This document shows positions 56,719-64,000 of a DNA stretch of 64,000 bases, one piece after another. The stretch is from Zafaria ginkgonis (GTDB taxonomy: Bacteria; Actinomycetota; Actinomycetes; Actinomycetales; Micrococcaceae), in the NCBI RefSeq assembly GCF_039540195.1, contig NZ_BAABEO010000015.1, positions 62,001 to 126,000 on the forward strand, given 5' to 3'. The position numbers and the translations under genes were made by a program. The notes under the pieces are model-generated. The model was not told the DNA's origin, ran no database searches, and saw only the letters and a list, made by a program, of their open reading frames with translations. Positions within the stretch are counted from its first letter, which is position 1. Every line of letters begins with the position of its first letter.

Positions 56719-57747
56719 TCAGGCGGCGGGCAGGTCGGCGGCAGGCGACTTGCCGGTACGCAGCTCGTCGGCTCGCACCAGCAGCACGCCTCCGACGATG
56801 AAGGCCCCGCCGAGCATCTGGATCGGCAGCGGCAGCTCGCCCAGGAGCAGCCACGCCCACAGCACCGCGAACAGCACCTCGGTAAGTGAGATGAAGGCGG
56901 CCACCTTGGATCCGAGCGCCCGGGCGGCAACGATGCCCGTCACGTAGGCGAAGACGGTCGCCAGCAGCACCAGGGCGCCCAGCGGTCCCCACCACGGCAC
57001 GTCGGTGCCCGCCAGCTGGACGGTCCCGAAGTTGGCTTCCATGGAGAGCACGCCGGTCGCCGCGAGCAGCAGCATCAGCACTGCGCCGACCCACAGTCCG
57101 CCGGTGGCGAGCACCAGCGGCGGGAGGGTGTCGTTGGCCTTGGCCGTGACGAAGAAGTACACCACCAGCCCCACCGCGGCGCCGAGGCCCCACAGGACAC
57201 CGATCGGATCCACGGCCTGGTCGCCGGTGAGGTTGAGAACGAGCACCAGGCCCGCCAGCGCGGCCAGCGCGCCGACGATCGTGTACCGGCGCGGGCGCCG
57301 GCCGGTGCGGGCCCAGAGGAGCAGGACGATCAGCACCGGGGCCAGGTACTCCAGCAACAGCGCCACGCCGACGCTCAGCCGCTGGACGGCCTGGAAGTAC
57401 GCGAACTGGCAGACGGCCACCCCGAACACGCCGAACAGCAGGATCGGCTTCCAGTTCGCGGCCACCGTGCGCCACTTCCCGTGCAGCACCACCAGTGCGG
57501 GGATCAGGAGGATGACGGCGGCGCCGGCCATGCGTGCGGTGACGGCGGCCCCCGGGCTCCACCCGGCCTCGAGCAGGGGCTTGGCGAAGGCGCCCGAGGT
57601 TCCGAACACGGCGGAGGAGAACAGGGCCACCCAGAGCCCCGAAAGGGCTGCAGGCCGGGTACGCCCACGCGTGCGGGAAGGGGCCTGCGCTACGGAGGCG
57701 ACCGGAGGGAGTGCAGCCGGGAGATTCTGGGCTGGTTTCGTTGGCAT
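56719..57747 (-). CDS. EamA/DMT family transporter
   Basis: 342 residues with ten predicted membrane helices in two EamA halves. A 35-residue polar leader precedes helix 1 (SGLWVALFSSAVFGTSGAFA). The second half ends with ALGSKVAAFISLTEVLFAVL and WLLLGELPLPIQMLGG, the usual EamA box. It probably exports a small metabolite or drug. It is divergent from the CGNR regulator over 156 bp containing dyad repeats, so that regulator is its likely controller. Confidence 0.88.
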   Translation of the reverse strand: MPTKPAQNLPAALPPVASVAQAPSRTRGRTRPAALSGLWVALFSSAVFGTSGAFAKPLLEAGWSPGAAVTARMAGAAVILLIPALVVLHGKWRTVAANWKPILLFGVFGVAVCQFAYFQAVQRLSVGVALLLEYLAPVLIVLLLWARTGRRPRRYTIVGALAALAGLVLVLNLTGDQAVDPIGVLWGLGAAVGLVVYFFVTAKANDTLPPLVLATGGLWVGAVLMLLLAATGVLSMEANFGTVQLAGTDVPWWGPLGALVLLATVFAYVTGIVAARALGSKVAAFISLTEVLFAVLWAWLLLGELPLPIQMLGGAFIVGGVLLVRADELRTGKSPAADLPAA

Positions 57748-57823
57748 GGGCAGACCTTGCGGAAGCAGCGCACGTCGGCGCCTGATGGTGGTGGAAGAAG
57801 CGGCCAGACGTCCCGAAGGGGGA

Positions 57824-57878
57824 TGTCATGACCAAAATGAAGTATGCTTATGACACTACGCCGAGCATCATCCGGCGT
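57824..57878. promoter_or_regulatory. Dyad repeats between EamA and CGNR genes
   Basis: TGTCAT (57824-57829) and ATGACA (57850-57855) form a spaced dyad, and ACGCCG (57858-57863) with CGGCGT (57873-57878) another. They lie in the only AT-rich part of this shared promoter region. Either could be the CGNR-protein operator. Confidence 0.4.
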
Positions 57879-57903
57879 CAATTCAATAGAAGACAGGATC
57901 TTC

Positions 57904-58452
57904 ATGAGTTTTGCACCTGACACCGAAGTTGCCTTGCGGAGCGTCGTCAACCTGATCAACACCGCCGAGGCAACGGACGTCGACCAGCTGCTGACGCCCT
58001 CGGACCTGGACGAATTTCTGGCCCGGGAGGAGTTCACCGGCTCCCGCACGCACACCGAGGGGGAACTGCGCGCGGTGCGCCAGCTGAGGAGCCGGCTGCG
58101 CGCCATCTGGATCTCCGGCGAGGACGACGCGGTGCGGGCGGTGAACGACATCCTGCGCGCGGCCCGCGCGCTGCCCCAGCTGGTCAAGCACGACCGCTGG
58201 GACTACCACCTGCACGCCACCACCCCCGAGGCCCCGCTGGAGGAACGCATGGCGGTGGAGGCGGCGATGGCGCTGGTGGACGTCATCCGGTCCGGGGAAC
58301 TGGACCGGCTCCGCGTGTGCGCGGCCCCGGACTGCGGGGCCGTTGTGCTGGACCTGTCCCGGAACCGCTCCAAGCGCTACTGCGACACCGGAAACTGCGG
58401 CAATCGGGAGCACGTGCGCGCCTACCGCCAGCGCAGGTCCTCCGCCGGCTGA
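57904..58452 (+). CDS. CGNR zinc-finger regulator with ABATE domain
   Basis: 182 residues. The first ~125 residues are helical and of the ABATE (stress-induced) type; the C-terminus has the zinc finger CAAPDCGAVVLDLSRNRSKR followed by YCDTGNCGNREHVRAYRQR, with C-x4-C and C-x4-C-G-N-R. These proteins bind DNA and often sit beside EamA exporters, as here. ATG 57904 follows ACAGGA; the frame extends 20 codons upstream without similarity. The gene is divergent from the EamA transporter. Confidence 0.86.
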   Translation: MSFAPDTEVALRSVVNLINTAEATDVDQLLTPSDLDEFLAREEFTGSRTHTEGELRAVRQLRSRLRAIWISGEDDAVRAVNDILRAARALPQLVKHDRWDYHLHATTPEAPLEERMAVEAAMALVDVIRSGELDRLRVCAAPDCGAVVLDLSRNRSKRYCDTGNCGNREHVRAYRQRRSSAG

Positions 58453-58544
58453 CCCGCCGGAAAACGCACCGCCCGGCGGGCCGCGTCCGACCTACACTGG
58501 ACTCAAGCGGGCACCCGTCCCGCCACCCGCGCGAAGGAGCCGAT

Positions 58545-58997
58545 GTGACCACTCCAGCCGACCAGCCGCTGCCCGACGAGCCCCTTCCCGGAGCGGTCCC
58601 ATCCAACAAGCCCCTTTCCGGAGAACCGCTGCCCGACGAGCCCACCGTCGGCGCCGCGTCGTACGGCACCGCACCCGAGGATGCCTTGCCGCACAACGCC
58701 TCCGACGAGTTCGATGTGGATCTGGAGCAGGCCAACGACGGCCCGCTGAAGGCGGCCACCCGCTGGGTGGTCGGGCTTTTGGATGCCGTGCTGGGCGGGG
58801 ACGGATCGGATGTGATGGGGGCCACCGCCGTCGTGCGGCGCATCGACAACGACACCGAGATCCTGCGCGTGACCGGCTACAACATCGACGAGGCCGAGGG
58901 CCTGGTGGCGCTGCTGCGCAAGGACCTCGCTGAGCTGACCCGCGGGGAGTTCCTTGAGAAGTGGGGTGCCAAGGACGGCGTCGAAACCTCGCTCTAG
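58545..58997 (+). CDS. Hypothetical protein with Pro-rich N-terminus
   Basis: 150 residues, family not recognised. Residues 1-45 are a Pro/Glu/Gly-rich linker with repeats such as PLPDEPLPG. The rest is a folded-looking domain: DVDLEQANDGPLKAATRWVV, then VVRRIDNDTEILRVTGYNID and LLRKDLAELTRGEFLEKWG. GTG 58545 has GAAGGAG eight bases upstream; the ATG at 58543 is out of frame. It lies 92 bp after the CGNR gene and 30 bp before the convergent glutamate dehydrogenase gene. Confidence 0.7.
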   Translation: MTTPADQPLPDEPLPGAVPSNKPLSGEPLPDEPTVGAASYGTAPEDALPHNASDEFDVDLEQANDGPLKAATRWVVGLLDAVLGGDGSDVMGATAVVRRIDNDTEILRVTGYNIDEAEGLVALLRKDLAELTRGEFLEKWGAKDGVETSL

Positions 58998-59027
58998 GGG
59001 CGGGGGCCAACAGTCGCAGGTGCGGCA

Positions 59028-62000
59028 CTAGCGCCGAACGACGGTGCGCAGCTGCTTCAGGGCGACGGAAAGCGAGGCAATGTCCGCTTCCCCGGGCTTG
59101 GCCAGCTGCGCCAGCGTCGCCATGATGCGAGCCACCTGCACGGCATGCTGCCCTTCCCAGGCCGCGATCCGTTCCACCGCATCGGCCTCGGCGTCAGCCC
59201 CGGTGGTCTGCATGACGGCAACGGTCATGTCCGCCACGGCCGAATACACATCATCGCGCAGCGCAGCCCGCGCCAGGGACTCCCAGCGGTTCCGCCGCGG
59301 CAGGGCGGTGATCAGCATCAGCAGCGGGATGACGCCCAGCCGGTCGTAGATGGCAAAGAGGACCGCCGCGATGCGTTGCATCGGTTCCCGGATCTGCTCC
59401 GTGATGACGGCCAGGTCCAGCAGCCCGAATCCCATCAAGAGCAGGGGCGTGCGCCGGGCCAGATCCGCGGGGATGCCGGCCATGTGGTCGGCCAGGCGGG
59501 CGCGCAGAAGCTCCCGGTCCGCGGCGCCCAGGTAGCTCAACAGGTCCGCCCACAGCGGGCCGATCCGGGGTTTGAACCGCTCGATGGCGTCAGCGATCGG
59601 TTGCTCCTGCCCAGCTCGGGTGACGTACCATCGGGTTCCCCGATCGAGCAGCCGCCGCATTTCCCCGGCCATGGTGCAGCGGTTATCCGCGGGACAGCTT
59701 GGCGGCAGCGCCGCCAGGTCGGCCATGGTCGAGTCAAGGTCGAAGACGTCCCGCAGCACCACGAACGCTCGGGCCACGGCCTCCGGGGGCGCCTCGGTTT
59801 CCTCCATGGCCCGGAAGGCATAGGCGATCCCGCCCATGTTGATCATGTCGTTGGCCACCACGGTGCTGATGATCTCGCGGCGGAGCGGATGGCTGTCCAA
59901 CTCCGCTTCGAACCGCTCGGACAGCCGTGCCGGAAAATAGCTGCGCAGGGTCCGCTCGAACCAGGGATCATCGGCCAGACCGCTGGCGTTGAGCTGTCCG
60001 GCCAGTTCGGTCTTGGCATAGGCGCACAGAACAGCGAGCTCCGGACCGGTGAGGCCACTGCCTGCCGCCAGCCGCTCATGCAGTTCCTCGGTGCCGGGCA
60101 GTGCCTCCAGCCCGCGGTCGAGGCCTGCCGAGGACTCCAGCCTGTCCATCATCCGCTCGAAACCCGGGCTCCACTGCAAGGCCTGGTAGCGGTCGTTCAT
60201 CAGCAGAACGTTCTGGTCCGCATTCGTTTTCAGGACCAACGTGGCAACCTCGTCCGCGAACGAATGCAGGAAATCCGCGCGTTCGCCGCCCTCCATCCGT
60301 CCGGTTTCAATCATGTTGTCGATGAGGATCTTGATATTGACCTCGTGGTCCGAACAGTCCACGCCTGCGGAATTGTCAATGGCATCGCTGTTCACGAGGA
60401 CCCCGCCCAAGGCCGCCTCGATCCGGCCCCGCTGGGTGACGCCCAGGTTTCCGCCCTCCACCACGACCTTGGCCCTGAGTTCATTGCCATTGACCCGGAC
60501 CGCGTCATTGGCCTTGTCCCCCACCTCGGTATGGGACTCGGAGGATGCCTTCACGTACGTGCCGATGCCTCCGTTGTAGAGCAGGTCCACCGGCGCCAGC
60601 AGGATGGCCCGGATCAGGTCCTGGGGCGCCAGCGCCGTCGTTCCTTCCGCAAGGCCCAGGGCGTGGCGGACCGGCCCCGTGATGGCGATGGACTTGGCCT
60701 GCCGGGAGTAGACGCCGCCGCCGCCGCTGATCGCGGAAGGTTCGTACTCGGCCCAGGAAGACCGGGGAAGGTCGAACAGGCGCCGCCGTTCGGCGTAGGA
60801 GGCTTCCGGCTCCGGTTGCGGATCCAGGAAGATGTGGCGGTGGTCGAACGCCGCGACCAGGCGGATATGCCGGGAGCGGAGCATGCCGTTGCCGAACACG
60901 TCCCCGCTCATGTCGCCGATGCCCACCACGGTGAAGTCCTCGCGGTCGATGTCGATGCCGAGTTCGCTGAAGTGCGTCCCGACCGACACCCAAGCGCCCC
61001 GGGCGGTGATGCCCATGGCCTTGTGGTCATAGCCGACCGAGCCGCCGGAGGCGAAGGCGTCGCCGAGCCAGTGACCGTACTCCCGGGCCAATTCGTTCGC
61101 GGTGTCGGAGAAGGTTGCGGTGCCCTTGTCGGCCGCCACCACCAGGTAGGCGTCGTCGCCGTCGTGGCGGACCACGTTCGGGGGCGGGACCACGGTCTTC
61201 CCGGTATCCGTGGTGATGAGGTTGTCGGTCAGGTCCAGCATGCCGCGGATAAAGGTCCGGTAGCTTTCGCGCCCCTCCTCCAGCCACGCATTGCGGTCGT
61301 ACGCGGGGTGGGGCAGCCGCTTGGCAAAGAAGCCGCCCTTGGCCCCGGTGGGCACGATGACGGCGTTCTTGACCGTCTGGGCCTTGACCAGGCCGAGGAT
61401 CTCCGTGCGGAAGTCTTCCCGGCGGTCCGACCAGCGCAATCCGCCGCGGGCGATGGCGCCGAAGCGCAGGTGCGCCCCCTCCACCCGCGGGGAATAGACC
61501 CAGATTTCGTAGGCGGGTCGGGGAAACGGGCACGCGGCAATGGCCGACGGGTTGAACTTGAAGCTGAGGTAGGGCCGATTCTGGAAGTAATTGGTCCGCA
61601 GCGTGGCCTCGATCAGGTTCATGAAGGTGCGCAGCAACCTGTCGGCGTCCAGGGTGGGCACCTCGTCGATGGCTGCGCCCAGTTCCTTCCGGGCGGTTTC
61701 GATGCCTTGGGTCCGTTCAATGCCGCCGAGGCCGGGATCGAAGCTGGCCTGGAACAGGTCCAGCAGCGCACGGGTGACGCGCACGTTGGCCAGCAGCACA
61801 TCGGCCATGAATCCGTATGAGTTGGTGGTGCCCAGTTGCAGCAGGTATTTGGCGTAGCTGCGCAGGATGACAACGCGCTGCCACTCGATCCGCTCGGTGA
61901 GCACCAGGCCGTCGAAGCTGTCCGACTCGATATCCCCGTGCATTGCGGCGCGGAACGAATCGGCCAGCAAGCCGCTGGTTTCCGCGGGATCGACACCGGC

Positions 62001-63800
62001 GGGGTACTTCAGGCCCAAGTCGTAGAGGAAGAACTCCTGGCCGTCGCCGAGCCGGATCTCGAAGGGCCGCTGGTCAATGACCTCGAGCCCCAGGTTGTGG
62101 AAGAACGGCAGGATCTGGGTCAGGCTTCGGGGCTTGGCGAAATACAGCTTAATCCGCGCGTCCTCGGCCAGGATGTTGGCGGCACCCGGGCGCACCTGGA
62201 CCGCTACCACCGCGTCGTCGCGTCCGCCGGCCCGCTGACGGTCGAAGGATTCGAACCGCCCCAGGTCATCGACCGCGTCGTCGACCTCGTAATCCACCCG
62301 GTATCTGGCGGGGAACGCTTCGGACCACTGCAGGGCCAGCCGGGCGGCTTCCTCGGCGGGAAACCTGTCGCGAAGGACCTGCTCGACGCCTTCGGCCCAG
62401 GAGCGAACCGTCGCGGCCAGCCGCCGCTCCAGTGCCGGCACGTCAAGGCGGGGAAGGCGGTGGCCGGAGGGAAGCCAAATGCGGAAGAACACCCGGGCCA
62501 GCGCGGATTCGCTGAGCTGGGTCGCGAACTCGATGGTGTTCGTGTGGAATGACTGGCCCAGTTCGCGCTCGATCCGCTGGCGGACGCCTGTGCTGTAGCG
62601 GTCGCGGGGCAGGAACACCAGCGCCGAGACGAACCGGCCATACGTATCGGCGCGCAGGAACAACCGGGTACGGCGCCGTTCCTGCAGATGGACGATGCCT
62701 TCGGCGATGGGGACCAGATCATCGACGTCGATCTGGAACAGTTCGTCCCGCGGATAGGACTCCAGCACGGTCTGCAGGGTCCGGGCCGAATGCGAATCCG
62801 GGGGGAACTGGCAGCGTCGGATGACCTCGTTGACCTTGTCCCGGACAATAGGCACGTCGCGCACCGGCTGGTTGTAGGCGCTGGGGGCGAACAGCCCGAT
62901 GAAATGCCATTCACCGTTGACCCTGCCGTCGGTGCCGTGGCTCTTGACCGCGATCTGGTCAAGATACGCAGGCCGCAGCACGGTCGAGAGCCAATCGGCC
63001 TTGGTCAGTGTCAGGAGCCGCCGGTCATCCGGTCCGCGCAGCCCGGACGCGGACCGGGGCTGCCCCAACCCCCGGGACGGTTCCCTCAGGAGTCCGAGCC
63101 CCGTCGATTCCCGGGCGGCCAGCATGTCGTCGCCGTGCTCCGTGTCCACGCCGTATTCGCGGTAGCCCAGGAAGGTGAAGTTCCCTTTGGCCATCCAGTG
63201 CAGCAGGTCCCTGGCCTGCTGCAGGTCCGGGATGTCCGCGGTGCGGGCCAGGGTGCCAAGGGCTCTGGCGACGGCGCGTGCCTGCCGGTGCATCGCGGGC
63301 GCGTCGGAAACCGCCGACTTCACGTCGGCCAGGACCGTGCGGAGGCCGTCCAGGAGCTTCTCCTCTGCCGTCGCCTCACCCACTCTGCCGATTTCCACCG
63401 CGATCCAGGACTCTTCGCAGACGACTTCCCTGTCCGTGGGCGCAAAGCGCGGCGTGGTTCCCGCGGAGGGCGCAGGGTGGATGTCCAGGATCCGGTGGGT
63501 GGCCCGGTCCCGCAAAACCGCGAACGTGGGATGGACGACCAAGCGGATGGCGGCGTTGTGACGCGTGAGTTCGGCGGTCACGGAACTGACCAGGTAGGGC
63601 ATGTTGTCCGTGGCGATGGCCACCACGCTGGCGTCGGCTTCGGTCAGGATCCCTGCCGCAGCGTGGCCCGGACGGCGGTCGGAGGCAATATCGAAGTGGT
63701 ACAGCGCCCGGCGCCGCAATGTATCGGGACCGTAGCCCTGAAGGTCTTCGGCCGAAAAGTGCCGGTAATAGCCCGCGAGGAACTCTCCCGAGTCTTTCAC
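59028..63800 (-). CDS. NAD-dependent glutamate dehydrogenase, 180-kDa class
   Basis: 1,590 residues, the length of the large (Bac_GDH) class that converts glutamate to 2-oxoglutarate, NH4+ and NADH. The N-terminal half holds ACT-like regulatory segments. The catalytic core shows RFGAIARGGLRWSDRREDF, the lysine-containing AQTVKNAVIVPTGAKGGFFA, GIGDMSGDVFGNGML, the NAD site VVEGGNLGVTQRGRIEAALG and NSAGVDCSDHEVNIKIL. The enzyme is catabolic and feeds amino-acid carbon into the TCA cycle; in Streptomyces and mycobacteria relatives are controlled by arginine, aspartate or GarA. It is monocistronic in this window, with its promoter in the 180 bp up to 63980. Confidence 0.95.
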   Translation of the reverse strand: MKDSGEFLAGYYRHFSAEDLQGYGPDTLRRRALYHFDIASDRRPGHAAAGILTEADASVVAIATDNMPYLVSSVTAELTRHNAAIRLVVHPTFAVLRDRATHRILDIHPAPSAGTTPRFAPTDREVVCEESWIAVEIGRVGEATAEEKLLDGLRTVLADVKSAVSDAPAMHRQARAVARALGTLARTADIPDLQQARDLLHWMAKGNFTFLGYREYGVDTEHGDDMLAARESTGLGLLREPSRGLGQPRSASGLRGPDDRRLLTLTKADWLSTVLRPAYLDQIAVKSHGTDGRVNGEWHFIGLFAPSAYNQPVRDVPIVRDKVNEVIRRCQFPPDSHSARTLQTVLESYPRDELFQIDVDDLVPIAEGIVHLQERRRTRLFLRADTYGRFVSALVFLPRDRYSTGVRQRIERELGQSFHTNTIEFATQLSESALARVFFRIWLPSGHRLPRLDVPALERRLAATVRSWAEGVEQVLRDRFPAEEAARLALQWSEAFPARYRVDYEVDDAVDDLGRFESFDRQRAGGRDDAVVAVQVRPGAANILAEDARIKLYFAKPRSLTQILPFFHNLGLEVIDQRPFEIRLGDGQEFFLYDLGLKYPAGVDPAETSGLLADSFRAAMHGDIESDSFDGLVLTERIEWQRVVILRSYAKYLLQLGTTNSYGFMADVLLANVRVTRALLDLFQASFDPGLGGIERTQGIETARKELGAAIDEVPTLDADRLLRTFMNLIEATLRTNYFQNRPYLSFKFNPSAIAACPFPRPAYEIWVYSPRVEGAHLRFGAIARGGLRWSDRREDFRTEILGLVKAQTVKNAVIVPTGAKGGFFAKRLPHPAYDRNAWLEEGRESYRTFIRGMLDLTDNLITTDTGKTVVPPPNVVRHDGDDAYLVVAADKGTATFSDTANELAREYGHWLGDAFASGGSVGYDHKAMGITARGAWVSVGTHFSELGIDIDREDFTVVGIGDMSGDVFGNGMLRSRHIRLVAAFDHRHIFLDPQPEPEASYAERRRLFDLPRSSWAEYEPSAISGGGGVYSRQAKSIAITGPVRHALGLAEGTTALAPQDLIRAILLAPVDLLYNGGIGTYVKASSESHTEVGDKANDAVRVNGNELRAKVVVEGGNLGVTQRGRIEAALGGVLVNSDAIDNSAGVDCSDHEVNIKILIDNMIETGRMEGGERADFLHSFADEVATLVLKTNADQNVLLMNDRYQALQWSPGFERMMDRLESSAGLDRGLEALPGTEELHERLAAGSGLTGPELAVLCAYAKTELAGQLNASGLADDPWFERTLRSYFPARLSERFEAELDSHPLRREIISTVVANDMINMGGIAYAFRAMEETEAPPEAVARAFVVLRDVFDLDSTMADLAALPPSCPADNRCTMAGEMRRLLDRGTRWYVTRAGQEQPIADAIERFKPRIGPLWADLLSYLGAADRELLRARLADHMAGIPADLARRTPLLLMGFGLLDLAVITEQIREPMQRIAAVLFAIYDRLGVIPLLMLITALPRRNRWESLARAALRDDVYSAVADMTVAVMQTTGADAEADAVERIAAWEGQHAVQVARIMATLAQLAKPGEADIASLSVALKQLRTVVRR

Positions 63801-63915
63801 GCTTCATCCACCATCTGGCGGTTTATGGTTCACGCCCATACCCTTGGACCCATCATGGCTGCCTCCCCCTGCGCAGTCCAGTCTCTGCTGGCCGCCCCCC
63901 TCGTGCCCACATGCA

Positions 63916-63941
63916 AACAGCCCGGCCGAGGCCGGGCTGTT
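63916..63941 (-). terminator. Terminator of the partial gene at the window end
   Basis: AACAGCCCGGC (63916-63926) and GCCGGGCTGTT (63931-63941) form a perfect stem with a CGAG loop. Read on the minus strand the stem ends in GTTTGC, and it lies 39 bp after the stop codon of a minus-strand gene that enters the window at 64000. Confidence 0.7.
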
Positions 63942-63980
63942 CCTGTCTGCTGGCTGGAGTTGCCTGCCGCCGAATGGCGG

Positions 63981-64000
63981 CTACGCCTCGGGCTTCTTGT
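63981..64000 (-). CDS. C-terminal end of an unidentified gene (partial)
   Basis: The last 20 bases, read on the minus strand, give KKPEA followed by TAG (63983-63981). A perfect hairpin terminator lies just downstream in that direction, which supports a real gene end. Six codons are too few to identify a product. Confidence 0.4.

Noticed and set aside
1..64000. Mobile elements, prophage, CRISPR array, rRNA or tRNA genes
   Set aside because: No transposase or integrase motifs, no regularly spaced repeats, and no tRNA-like cloverleaf or rRNA sequence could be recognised by eye; a covariance-model search would be decisive for tRNA and small RNA.

Overview
This window is chromosomal-looking DNA of a very high-GC Gram-positive bacterium. 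The GC content, frequent GTG starts, ATGA overlaps, a CsoR/CopZ/CopA copper unit, tandem Fem-type peptidoglycan-bridge enzymes and a 1,590-residue NAD-dependent glutamate dehydrogenase all point to an actinobacterium, and I would guess Micrococcaceae (Arthrobacter-like). I see no insertion sequence, prophage, integrase, CRISPR array, rRNA or tRNA. About 57 complete or nearly complete genes and two edge fragments are supported.

Positions 1-15,500 hold a histidine-kinase tail, a self-regulated TetR/EamA pair, an ArsR regulator divergent from an Old Yellow Enzyme, a HAD phosphatase and an aminotransferase. The main unit here is a minus-strand operon in the order tartrate dehydrogenase/decarboxylase, DctA-type carrier, glycerate kinase, pyruvate kinase. 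It lies beside a LysR regulator and a divergent DASS carrier and reads as a tartrate (or D-malate) to pyruvate route. Positions 15,500-21,550 hold an alpha-glucan cluster: a debranching-type glucosidase coupled to an SCP2-domain protein, divergent from a GH15 enzyme and an MFS exporter. Positions 21,550-25,370 hold a DUF2236 protein, rlmN and a cation/proton antiporter.

Positions 25,500-39,720 are the most interesting part. Two tandem IclR regulators precede two adjacent transcription units. Unit A is a complete P450/ferredoxin-reductase/[2Fe-2S]-ferredoxin set that ends in a strong terminator. Unit B encodes, in order, a second P450, an ATP-grasp protein, a PEP-synthase-like mobile-domain protein, an SDR, a second ferredoxin, a second reductase, an HD phosphohydrolase and an aldehyde dehydrogenase. 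As I remember it, this is the order creJ-I-H-G-F-E-D-C of the Corynebacterium glutamicum 4-cresol pathway. There the phenol is first phosphorylated, a P450 then oxidises the alkyl group of the aryl phosphate, and phosphate removal and dehydrogenation give 4-hydroxybenzoate. Three things stand out: the second P450 system, a matching TTCC-N7-GGAA palindrome in front of each unit, and an apparent +1 frameshift in a seven-C tract at the 5' end of the creJ-like gene.

Positions 39,700-64,000 hold small membrane and SRPBCC proteins, a UPF0126 channel-like protein, an aldehyde dehydrogenase/DUF779 pair with a GAF-type activator, the remains of a polyamine-type ABC transporter (binding protein plus a TOBE-only ATPase remnant), a VOC protein, a SulP carrier, two Fem paralogues, the copper operon with two CsoR operators, an EamA/CGNR divergent pair and the large glutamate dehydrogenase. 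Several intergenic regions carry long perfect hairpins without a U-tract.
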